DNA from: Phycisphaerae bacterium
GTDB taxonomy: Bacteria; Planctomycetota; Phycisphaerae; Sedimentisphaerales; SM23-30
Direction: 5' to 3'
NCBI GenBank assembly: GCA_016342495.1
Contig: JAEIOG010000059.1
Coordinates: forward strand, 1-32,701
DNA length: 32,701 nt
A program made the position numbers and the translations under genes. Below the pieces are notes generated by a model. The model saw only the letters and a list, made by a program, of their open reading frames with translations. It had not been told where the DNA came from and searched no databases. This document shows, piece by piece, positions 15,193 to 22,449 of this stretch (the first letter of the stretch is position 1; each line of letters opens with the position of its first letter).

Positions 15193-15347
15193 TAGATCAT
15201 TGGTAATAAATAGCTAACAATTAACGTAATTGACTGTCAGTAAAGTGTTTACGTACAGATAAAATGGGTGAAAAGTGGGTTTTTCTTATTGTAGATAAGT
15301 CGATTTGCAGGGAAATTGACGCTGTAAATCAGATAACTCTGTTATAG

Positions 15348-16052
15348 TTATAGAATATTTTCCATGTTGGATAGCCCTAAAGGTTCATTGCAGAAAAATG
15401 GTTCGGCGTATTGGCAGTAGGTTCGATTGCCAAAATAACGGTTGATGTCGCCGATATGCTGCAAAATCCAGCCTTTTTTATCCGGGTCTGGCTGATTGAG
15501 CCAGAATTGGCTTTGGTAAGCTTCGATAGCATGGCATTTTTGCTGCCAGAATTTGCTGATGTCGATGCTGAAGGTTGGTTTGGCATCAACTCTTAAATGG
15601 CTGGCATAATAATAGAAGATTTTTTCGGGGAACCATGGGTCAAATTTCATGTCAGTTTTGGTCAGTTTGGCGGCGAAGCGGGCATCTTCGATGAGCTGGG
15701 CGGCATGGACATGGTCGGGATGGGCATCAGGTCGATAGGTGATAAAGAGCCACCGGGGTTGGAATTGGCGAATGACTTCGGCGACTTTGGTTCGAGATTC
15801 CAGGTCGGCTTGCAGATAGCGATTGGGCAGGTCGACGCAAACTCTTTCGGTTATGCCGAGTCGTTCGGCGGCGAGAGTTTTTTCTTTGGCGCGAATTTCG
15901 ATACTGCCAGCAGGTGTTGGCTCGCCATCGGTTAAGTCGGCAATGATAACTTCCCAGCCATCGCTGAGGAATTTTAAGATTGTGCCACCCATAGCGATTT
16001 CAGCATCGTCAGGATGAGGCGAGAAAACTAATATTCTTTTTTGATTTTGCAT
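15348..16052 (-). CDS. PIG-L family deacetylase (BshB1-like)
   Basis: Zinc-dependent de-N-acetylase of 234 residues, acting on an N-acetylglucosamine-containing small molecule or lipid. Zinc ligands are visible in SPHPDDAE (H13, D16; D15 is the likely base) and in RPDAHPDH (H111 or H114). The overall pattern, including DLTDGEPTPAG, AAERLGI, the D-A-F-A-A-L region, PWFPEKIFYYY and AIEAYQSQF, is close to BshB1, which makes glucosaminyl-malate for bacillithiol, but no bshA or bshC is adjacent, so I keep the general name. AAGGAAA precedes the ATG by about nine bases. The GT4 gene lies upstream on the same strand, 258 bases away; that gap holds two repeats, so linkage is uncertain. Confidence 0.85.
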   Translation of the reverse strand: MQNQKRILVFSPHPDDAEIAMGGTILKFLSDGWEVIIADLTDGEPTPAGSIEIRAKEKTLAAERLGITERVCVDLPNRYLQADLESRTKVAEVIRQFQPRWLFITYRPDAHPDHVHAAQLIEDARFAAKLTKTDMKFDPWFPEKIFYYYASHLRVDAKPTFSIDISKFWQQKCHAIEAYQSQFWLNQPDPDKKGWILQHIGDINRYFGNRTYCQYAEPFFCNEPLGLSNMENIL

Positions 16053-16070
16053 GGTTTGTTTTCCTTTTTT

Positions 16071-16117
16071 ATAGAACGCGGATGACGCGGATTAAGCGGA
16101 TATACGCGGATAATATT
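16071..16117 (+). repeat. CGCGGAT-type dispersed repeat, copy 3
   Basis: Begins ATAGAACGCGGATGACGCGG and continues with two more GCGGAT units at about 10-base spacing. It lies just upstream of the PIG-L deacetylase start (18 bases). No inverted partner end is visible, unlike copy 2. Confidence 0.7.
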
Positions 16118-16179
16118 ATTGTTTTTTGCACTTTATTCATTGGCGATAATAATTTGGTATATTTTGGTCAAGTGAAGGC

Positions 16180-16252
16180 AATACGCAACAATCGGCATCG
16201 CTATCGCGATATGATTTTTATCAGCATGGGCACAGTCCGTGTCTACCTGCGA
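16180..16252 (+). repeat. Hairpin repeat family, copy 3
   Basis: About 73 bases, nearly identical to copies at 10509 and 26577 up to TTTTATCAGCATGGGCA; the GCCC arm of the hairpin is changed to GTCC here. It is followed by CATAGCTAAAATGATAC, a weaker match to the inverted end of the element at 247-437. Confidence 0.75.
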
Positions 16253-16310
16253 TTTGTTTCATAGCTAAAATGATACAATAATTTTAACATCCAACTGTTT
16301 GTTGGTAAAG

Positions 16311-17540
16311 TTATCTCATAATCGAATTATATACTCGTTGGATTCTTTCTACCATAAGTTTATGGTCGAATTCTTTTATGCAGAAGGCTTTGCCTTGTTG
16401 TCCGAGTTTTATTCTTAATTGTTCATCAGCTAATAGTTTTTCCTGGGCTTGAACTAATCCTTCAATATCTTTGGCTTTGACGAGATAGCCGGTCTGGTCG
16501 TTTTTTATTACTTCTTTTGCGCCATCGACGTCGAAGCTGATAGCTGGCTTGCCACAGAGTAGTGATTGGGGCAATGTTCGGGCAAGTCCTTCACGCAGGG
16601 ATGGGTGCACCAGCATATCGCAAGCCTGGAGGATCGGGCCAACCCGTTGGGGCGGGACTAATCCGGCAAAGCGGAAACGGTCGGTCAGGCTGGCATTGGC
16701 GATTTGTTTTTTAAGGTCGTCCTGTAAGATGCCATCGCCTACGAACAGCCAGATGGCTTGGGGGAATTTGCTTGCCAGCTTTGTTGCTGATCGGATTACA
16801 TATTCATGGCCTTTCAGTTCAAACAGTCTGGCGACGGTGGCAATTACCAGTGCGTCTTGGGGGATATTGAATTCATCCCGGATGGCCTGCTTTTCTGTGT
16901 TAGATAATTCATGAGTATAATTTTCGGTTTCCATACCGGAAAAAACTTTATGATATTTTTCTGGTGTGCCAATGCCAGCGGCCAAAGCCTGGTCGGTCAT
17001 AGCCTGGGCGACGGAAATAAAAGCATCGGTCTGGTCGGCTACATGTTTTTCGGCGGCGATATATAATTTATTTTTAAGATTTGATTGGAACGGATGAAAA
17101 GCAAGGCCATGGATGGTGTGGACGATTCGAGGGCGGCCACAGGTACGCAGGTGAGCTTCATTGACTTTAGCGGTAATCGAACAACAGGCATCGTTGGCTA
17201 TGTGTTTGCGAACATGCTCGGCAGCAGACCGGCCCAGTATGCCGGCTTTGGCAGAATGGGTATGGACAATGTCAGGGGCAAGCTCGGCCAAAACTTTTTT
17301 CAATTGCTTATAAGCGAAATGGTCTTTGATTGGATGAACCGCTCGAATTAATGGTTCGATTTCGATGATTTTATAGCCACCAGCTTTGGCCCGGTCGACT
17401 AATTGTCCTTCGGGGCCGGCTGTAGGGCCGGTTATCAAAGTAACCTCGTGGCCATCGGCATGTTGACCTTCGCAGGTTAAAATGGTGTTCTCCTGGGCAC
17501 CGCCTAAGATTAATCTGGTTATTATATGCACGATCTTCAT
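16311..17540 (-). CDS. Glycosyltransferase family 4 protein
   Basis: Cytoplasmic GT-B fold enzyme of 409 residues that transfers a sugar from a nucleotide sugar, probably in surface polysaccharide synthesis. The N-terminal half has IITRLILGGAQENT and DIVHTHSAKAGILGR; the C-terminal half has ATVARLFELKGHEYVI, FVGDG and HPSLREGL followed by the family E-x7-E region, where the second acidic residue is Q325 (first is E317), a variant also common in this branch. Between HTHSAKAG and IVHTIHG there are roughly 25 more residues than usual, including a C-C pair. No Shine-Dalgarno is evident before the ATG. The PIG-L gene lies downstream on the same strand. Donor and acceptor are unknown. Confidence 0.9.
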   Translation of the reverse strand: MKIVHIITRLILGGAQENTILTCEGQHADGHEVTLITGPTAGPEGQLVDRAKAGGYKIIEIEPLIRAVHPIKDHFAYKQLKKVLAELAPDIVHTHSAKAGILGRSAAEHVRKHIANDACCSITAKVNEAHLRTCGRPRIVHTIHGLAFHPFQSNLKNKLYIAAEKHVADQTDAFISVAQAMTDQALAAGIGTPEKYHKVFSGMETENYTHELSNTEKQAIRDEFNIPQDALVIATVARLFELKGHEYVIRSATKLASKFPQAIWLFVGDGILQDDLKKQIANASLTDRFRFAGLVPPQRVGPILQACDMLVHPSLREGLARTLPQSLLCGKPAISFDVDGAKEVIKNDQTGYLVKAKDIEGLVQAQEKLLADEQLRIKLGQQGKAFCIKEFDHKLMVERIQRVYNSIMR

Positions 17541-17632
17541 TTTTATATAATATTAGATTGTTTTTGGATTTGCACGGTTTTTATTGAGGGAACTTTAAAA
17601 TTTAATTTTAGCTAGGAATGATGATTTTTGCA

Positions 17633-17660
17633 TTGAGTTTGTGTTTTTACCGACTACAAT
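17633..17660 (+). promoter_or_regulatory. Putative promoter of the two-gene unit at 17768-19914
   Basis: TTGAGT (17633-17638), 16 bases, TACAAT (17655-17660), about 108 bases before the first start codon in a divergent intergenic region. Confidence 0.4.
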
Positions 17661-17767
17661 GATTATATCTAATTAGTTGATATAAGTGGTTTGCTATCAA
17701 TATGTTGTGCGGATGCGAATATGTATTAAGGTTGAATTTAGGGCTTTGGGTGTGTAAAGGACAAGTT

Positions 17768-19114
17768 ATGGCAAAAATGAAGATTAAAAAACTATGGATT
17801 ATTTTGTCAGTTGTATTGCTGGTGTTGATTTTTAGCGGGGGATTGATGTGGCATTATTGGCGGATGGATGCTTCGCCAATTGTTGATGATTATACAGTTG
17901 AGGATTTATATAAAGTTCCAGATGATTGCGAAGCGAGTTTTGCATTGCTGGAAAAGTTAAGTTTTAAAAGCGGTTCACGGGTTTTGTATGATATTAACAC
18001 TTTTGAGAAATATTGTTCGCCTGATGGCATGCGCTGGCAAGATGAGAAGAAATATAAGCAAGATAATACTCTTTCTGTTGCTGCTACACCTGAACTTGGT
18101 TTGAGTGAAGAAGATGCTTTGGTTTTCGAGTTGGCTAGCCTAAAAATACAAAAAGCACCACTTGCTTATGCTGAACATAAGAAATTTTTTATGAAGCATG
18201 CAGACAGGTTTGATCAGGCATGGGAAAATATCCAAAAAGTCTGGGATGTTTTTTTGCAATTAAATGAATATGAAGAAATTGCGGATTTAAGCGGTCTCAA
18301 AATAGATGAAACCAGGGATTATTTGGCTGGCATGAGAGGGATAGTACAGTTGGCAAGTATTCATAGCTATTATTTGTGGAGTCAGGGAAACCAGCATGAG
18401 GCATTAAAGATCCAACAGATTTGTAATAGTGTTGTTAAAAAGTCGCTGCCAGCTGCAAGGGTGATGATTTTAAGATTAGTTTTGAATGGTATGATAAGAG
18501 AAACGCAAATGATGGGATATTATTTTTGTAATGATAAAGAATGCAGCGTAGATGTTTTGCAAGAGCTGAAGGAAAACACAGTTTCTTTCAATGAAAATGA
18601 ATTGTCGATACATAATTCATTGATTGCGGAATATCTGCAATTTAAGGAAACTCTGGAAGGGGAAGGCTATCGTAAAACCTGGGAGGAAATCGGTGGGGCC
18701 TGTAAGCCTAATTCGTCAAAAAGGCTTTATCGTTCGCAGATTTTTGCGGAAGATAAAGATATGATTAGGGGAGTCTGGTCAGCTGACTGGATGAATTGTT
18801 TTGATGTTTTTGAAGCTGATAAGTCCCATAAATTAAGCAAAACTTACAAGGCTTATAATCCTGTGGGCAGTAGATTGATTTACATATTAATGCCACAGTT
18901 TGACCGAGTGGGTTTTCTATTTGAGCGTATGGATGATTGCAATGAAGCTTTGCGGATAATGACCGAAGCCAGATTAAACCCTGATTATGATATTCAAGAA
19001 GCTTTGAAAGAAATGGATCTTGAAATTGATTATGACAACAAATGCTTAAAAGGCAAAGAAAGCAGATATGATGGGGTTACTATTCCATTTGATGCAGAAG
19101 TGTTTGGAGGATAG
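17768..19114 (+). CDS. Membrane-anchored alpha-helical protein of unknown function
   Basis: This 448-residue protein begins at the ATG at 17768 (AAAGGA seven bases upstream); an open frame extends 22 codons further but without signals. One N-terminal membrane helix (about 8-32) is followed by a W-rich junction (MWHYWRM) and a long, mostly helical, charged domain that probably faces the periplasm. Towards the end, YNPVGSRLIYILMPQFDRV followed by a helix resembles a segment I associate with uncharacterised planctomycete proteins containing an N-P-x-G-R-hydrophobic block, but I cannot name the family. There are no catalytic motifs. It is followed after 41 bases by a second membrane-anchored gene, so the pair is likely an operon. 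Confidence 0.75.
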   Translation: MAKMKIKKLWIILSVVLLVLIFSGGLMWHYWRMDASPIVDDYTVEDLYKVPDDCEASFALLEKLSFKSGSRVLYDINTFEKYCSPDGMRWQDEKKYKQDNTLSVAATPELGLSEEDALVFELASLKIQKAPLAYAEHKKFFMKHADRFDQAWENIQKVWDVFLQLNEYEEIADLSGLKIDETRDYLAGMRGIVQLASIHSYYLWSQGNQHEALKIQQICNSVVKKSLPAARVMILRLVLNGMIRETQMMGYYFCNDKECSVDVLQELKENTVSFNENELSIHNSLIAEYLQFKETLEGEGYRKTWEEIGGACKPNSSKRLYRSQIFAEDKDMIRGVWSADWMNCFDVFEADKSHKLSKTYKAYNPVGSRLIYILMPQFDRVGFLFERMDDCNEALRIMTEARLNPDYDIQEALKEMDLEIDYDNKCLKGKESRYDGVTIPFDAEVFGG

Positions 19115-19155
19115 AAACAGGTTTAAGCATTTATGGAAAATTACAGGAGTAAAAA

Positions 19156-19914
19156 GTGCGTTATTATTTGATTGTGTTTGTATTGCTGGTTTTGTTTTTA
19201 ATATCTTTCTATGGTAGTCGCAGTGTTTCTAAAGATAAGTATGAAGCGATAGTTGGAGAACCTGTAAGTTCATATTCGGGTGATTTTTTGTTGAAAGTAG
19301 ATATTCAAACCCAAGCTGATGGCTATGATTATTATATTTTTGAAGTGCAAAATATAAATACCGGCAAGGTCTATAAATTTGATGAATCATATTCAGTGAG
19401 ACATGCGACATTTTTTTTCTGGGAAAATGATGACTTGTGGGTATATAGTGGAGATGTTGGGGTTTTTGTGTGGAAATTAAATTCGCATGATTTCTGGGAT
19501 AAGTTCAGTGATTATCAAGTTGAATATGTCCCGGAGTTATTGCATAAGAGAAGACCTGATTTATTTAAGGAATATGCAGGTCGCCAGAAAATGGTGGGCA
19601 TTGTTGCGTATAAATACTGCGATAGAAGCCAACAAAATGAAAATAATAAAAATAAAGAGTCTGGGTGTGATGTTGTTATCGGTGCTGTTACCAAAATTGT
19701 ATCACCGAGAATGAGCATTGATTTGGATGCACACGAATGGATAGCTACAGTTGATTTGCAGACTAGCGTTGAAATAAATGGGAATTCAGTTAAACGAGTA
19801 GTTTTGAAATATGATAATGAAAAATTATTATTTAACCCACGGATAGAGAAAGGGATAAACCTGGTTTTTGAAATTGATAAGCAAAGCGAACTTATTGATG
19901 TTTATCCTGAATAA
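19156..19914 (+). CDS. Membrane-anchored protein of unknown function (GTG start)
   Basis: This 252-residue protein starts at GTG 19156, supported by AGGAG seven bases upstream. It has an N-terminal signal anchor (about 4-20). The first half is beta-rich with many aromatic residues (for example TFFFWENDDLWVYSGDVGVF about 77-96), the middle has a PELLHKRRPDLFKEY helix, and the second half contains IVSPRMSIDLDAHEWIATVDL, again beta-rich. I recognise no enzyme motif. It lies 41 bases after the other membrane-anchored gene and probably shares its transcript. It converges on truA with only 11 bases between stop codons and I see no terminator there. Confidence 0.72.
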   Translation: MRYYLIVFVLLVLFLISFYGSRSVSKDKYEAIVGEPVSSYSGDFLLKVDIQTQADGYDYYIFEVQNINTGKVYKFDESYSVRHATFFFWENDDLWVYSGDVGVFVWKLNSHDFWDKFSDYQVEYVPELLHKRRPDLFKEYAGRQKMVGIVAYKYCDRSQQNENNKNKESGCDVVIGAVTKIVSPRMSIDLDAHEWIATVDLQTSVEINGNSVKRVVLKYDNEKLLFNPRIEKGINLVFEIDKQSELIDVYPE

Positions 19915-19925
19915 AAAACAATTCC

Positions 19926-20684
19926 TTACGGATACCTGACCCATTGCAGGCAGAGGCCGTTGGCTGGGGCTCTTGTTCCTGCGGCTGAGCGGTCTTTAGC
20001 GGCCATAGCGGCGTGGACGCCGTAGGGGTCGCGTTTATGATAGCCTACATCCATCATATAGCCCACCATATTTCTTACCATATTGTGCAAGAATCCGGTT
20101 CCTTCAACATCAAAATGGACAAAAACCCCTTCACGATAAACCTGACAGCGCAGGACTCGCCTTATTGTCGTTTTTTTGTCGCAGGTCGAGGCGGCAAAGC
20201 TTTTGAAATCATGTTCGCCCACAAAAGATTGTGCCGCTATCCGCATCGCCTGAACATCTCTGATCACCGGACAATCATAAGCAAAGCGAAGCTGGGTTGG
20301 AATCGTTCGGGCCATGTCTCGTATATCACGATTATAAACCGTGTAGCGATACATTTTACTGATAGCACAATAGTTGGCATCGAAATCATCAGCGACATCT
20401 TCGGCCCGCCAGATGCGGATATCGCCGGGTAGATACCGATTGAGAACCATGTGCATACGCCGGCACGGGATGGGTGTATCAACTTTGAAGTTAGCAACCT
20501 GGCCTTGGGCATGGACACCGGCATCGGTGCGGCCTGAACACTTCAGCTTGACGGGCTGTTGGAAAAGTCCTTCCATAGCTTCTTCCATTACCTGCTGAAC
20601 CGTAACCATGTTGGGTTGGCGTTGCCAACCGTGGTAGTCGGTGCCGTCATAAGCGATCATTAGTTTTATGTTGCGTGTTGCCAT
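19926..20684 (-). CDS. truA: tRNA pseudouridine(38-40) synthase
   Basis: Makes pseudouridine at positions 38-40 of the anticodon stem of several tRNAs, in the cytoplasm. Numbered from the ATG at 20684 (252 residues) it begins with the usual MIAYDGTDYHGWQRQ (9-23), has the catalytic aspartate D54 in CSGRTDAGVHA, the SKMYRY strand, and the C-terminal GTGFLHNMVRNMVG block. Length is normal. The open frame continues upstream to 20777, but those 31 codons run through an inverted-repeat element and have no relation to TruA. Neither start has a strong ribosome site, so the true start is slightly uncertain. asd lies upstream on the same strand, across the element. Confidence 0.95.
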   Translation of the reverse strand: MATRNIKLMIAYDGTDYHGWQRQPNMVTVQQVMEEAMEGLFQQPVKLKCSGRTDAGVHAQGQVANFKVDTPIPCRRMHMVLNRYLPGDIRIWRAEDVADDFDANYCAISKMYRYTVYNRDIRDMARTIPTQLRFAYDCPVIRDVQAMRIAAQSFVGEHDFKSFAASTCDKKTTIRRVLRCQVYREGVFVHFDVEGTGFLHNMVRNMVGYMMDVGYHKRDPYGVHAAMAAKDRSAAGTRAPANGLCLQWVRYP

Positions 20685-20710
20685 GGTTTTTAAATTTGAA
20701 AAGTCATTTC

Positions 20711-20808
20711 TGGGTGGCAAGGAGCCGCCAATGGCAGCCCCTTGGTTGAACAGGTAAGGCTTTGCTGTCTGCCCCAAGGGACAATTATTGATTGTCCCTT
20801 GCCACCCA
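20711..20808. repeat. 98-base element with 12-bp inverted ends and internal hairpin
   Basis: TGGGTGGCAAGG (20711-20722) is exactly reverse-complemented at 20797-20808. Inside, AAGGGACAAT (20776-20785) and ATTGTCCCTT (20791-20800) form a perfect 10-bp hairpin with a five-base loop. No T tract follows on either strand, so it does not look like an ordinary terminator. It sits between asd and truA and looks like a small mobile palindromic unit. Confidence 0.65.
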
Positions 20809-20822
20809 AATCTTATGAAATA

Positions 20823-21824
20823 TCAGACAAGCAGTTCGGCGATTTGGATGGCGTTCAGGGCTGCGCCTTTGCGGATCTGGTCGCCGGCTACGAAGATGTT
20901 GATGCCGCAATTGTTGGCGATAGAGAAATCCTGTCGGATACGGCCAACAAGAATATCATTCTGGCCCGATGCTTCACTTGGCATGGGGAAATGATTGTTT
21001 ATGCGGTCATCGACGATTTTCACGCCGGGGGCTTTGCTGAGAATATCACGAACTTCTTCGGGTGTTATCGGGTTAGTGAACTGTAAATTAATGCTTTCGC
21101 AATGGGTACGAAAAACCGGGACACGCACGCAGGTGGTGGTTATCTGGATATTGTTATCGCCAAAAATTTTGCGGGTTTCGTTTAGCATTTTCATTTCTTC
21201 GACATTGTAGCCATTCTCGCCGATTTCGCTGTCATGGCTGAAGCAGTTGAACGCACAAGAATGTTTGAAAGTATGGGGCACGGGTTCTTTGCCATCGAGG
21301 ACTTCCTGGACCTGCTGTTTGAGTTCTTCCATCGCCTGCCATCCGGCACCGCTGACGGCCTGGTAGGTGCTGACAACCATGCGTTTGACAGGGTTGGTTT
21401 TGTGCAAAGGCCATACCGGGACAATACCGATAATGGTTGAACAATTCGGGTTGGCTATGATGCCTTTATTGGTTTTGATAGCTTCGGGGTTGATTTCGGG
21501 CACTACAAGCGGGGTGTTTGGATCCATGCGGAAAGCGGAAGAATTATCGACAACGACACAGCCAGCCTCCGCGGCGATAGGGCCATATTTCTTGCTGACA
21601 GTGCCGGAAGCACTGAAAAGAGCGATGTCGATGCCATCAAAGCTGTTTTCGCCAAGCTCTTCGATGGTATATTCTTTGCCCAGAAATTCCATATTTTTGC
21701 CCGCGGATCGGGCAGAAGCTAACATTTTATATTCGGTTGCCGGGAAATTTCTTTCCTTTAAAAGGGTTAAAAATTCCTGACCCACGGCGCCGGTGACGCC
21801 GGCGATTGCTACCTTTAGAGACAT
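20823..21824 (-). CDS. asd: Aspartate-semialdehyde dehydrogenase
   Basis: NADPH-dependent enzyme that turns aspartyl phosphate into aspartate semialdehyde, feeding lysine/diaminopimelate, threonine and methionine synthesis. It has 333 residues, the family length. The nucleotide-binding GVTGAVGQEF (9-18) starts the protein; DNSSAFRM (93-100) and the catalytic cysteine C128 in IANPNCST follow; then STYQAVSGAG, the acidic and histidine residues of RTHCESIN and the C-terminal GGDQ-equivalent VAGDQIRKGAALNAIQIAE. AAGGAAATGAGTT gives the ribosome site. It is the first gene upstream of truA on the same strand. Confidence 0.96.
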   Translation of the reverse strand: MSLKVAIAGVTGAVGQEFLTLLKERNFPATEYKMLASARSAGKNMEFLGKEYTIEELGENSFDGIDIALFSASGTVSKKYGPIAAEAGCVVVDNSSAFRMDPNTPLVVPEINPEAIKTNKGIIANPNCSTIIGIVPVWPLHKTNPVKRMVVSTYQAVSGAGWQAMEELKQQVQEVLDGKEPVPHTFKHSCAFNCFSHDSEIGENGYNVEEMKMLNETRKIFGDNNIQITTTCVRVPVFRTHCESINLQFTNPITPEEVRDILSKAPGVKIVDDRINNHFPMPSEASGQNDILVGRIRQDFSIANNCGINIFVAGDQIRKGAALNAIQIAELLV

Positions 21825-21975
21825 AACTCATTTCCTTGTATATACTTATATTGATTATGGGATATTGTTAGACAAATACAAACCGACTATTATAGCTAAA
21901 TATGGAGGTTAAAACAATAGCAATTGAAGTGGATTTGTGCGAATAGACAGGCAAGGTAGAGGATTTAAAAAGTTT

Positions 21976-22008
21976 AAAGCGGCTCGGCAAATTTGCTGAA
22001 ACCGCTTT
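21976..22008. promoter_or_regulatory. Stem-loop, possibly a terminator or RNA structure
   Basis: AAAGCGG/CCGCTTT outer stem with an inner CGGCAAATTTGCTG-type self-complementary stretch. On the minus strand it is followed by a short T-rich run. Its role is unclear because it lies between divergent genes. Confidence 0.35.
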
Positions 22009-22173
22009 AGTCATGAAATATCCTTATAATATATCGGCAGAAAACAGGACGAGTTTAAGTTTAAAATCCCATAATTACTATTAATTTTACGGATTAGGCA
22101 TTTTTATAGACGGTAGTTTTAGAGGCCCCCTATTAGGTAAAAGCTCTGGAAGGTCCTATAATTTTTGGTATGC

Positions 22174-22207
22174 CCAAAATTGATCACATAAATAAAGTCA
22201 ATTTTGG
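22174..22207. promoter_or_regulatory. 10-bp inverted repeat upstream of the phosphorylase gene
   Basis: CCAAAATTGA and TCAATTTTGG are perfect inverted repeats with a 14-base AT-rich spacer, 240 bases before the phosphorylase start. It could be an operator or a hairpin; no T tract follows. Confidence 0.35.
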
Positions 22208-22449
22208 ATACTTTAGTTGCTTTTCTTGTTTAAAAATTTCAATATTGCCGATAATGACGATTAGAATGCCTATAATGGTAATGTCAGAAAAATAGAGTAG
22301 AGAAAATTTAATTCAAAGATTCAGTTATAGCCTTAATTGACCGAATAAGAATAGTAACGAGTCCCGTTTGATGGGGGATGATCGTCCGATATTATTTCGG
22401 GGGGTTGATTATTGAATAATTACTTACAAACAAGAAGGCAGAACAAATT

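Larger units (their letters stand above)
21825..22449. other. Long divergent intergenic region between asd and the glucan phosphorylase gene
   Basis: These 625 bases hold no open frame I trust. Two dyads stand out: AAAGCGG (21976-21982) with CCGCTTT (22002-22008), whose interior also pairs around AAATTT, and CCAAAATTGA (22174-22183) with TCAATTTTGG (22198-22207). No strong promoter could be assigned to the phosphorylase gene. Near its start the sequence has a G run (TTTCGGGGGGTTG, near 22400). The region could hold a long leader or an unannotated small RNA, but nothing proves it. Confidence 0.5.

Noticed and set aside
15348-17540. Bacillithiol pathway formed by the PIG-L deacetylase and the GT4 enzyme
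   Set aside because: The deacetylase resembles BshB1, but the GT4 protein does not look like BshA, no bshC is present, and repeats separate the genes.
20776-20800. Hairpin after asd as its terminator
   Set aside because: The stem is strong but no T run follows on the minus strand; it is part of the 98-base inverted-repeat element.
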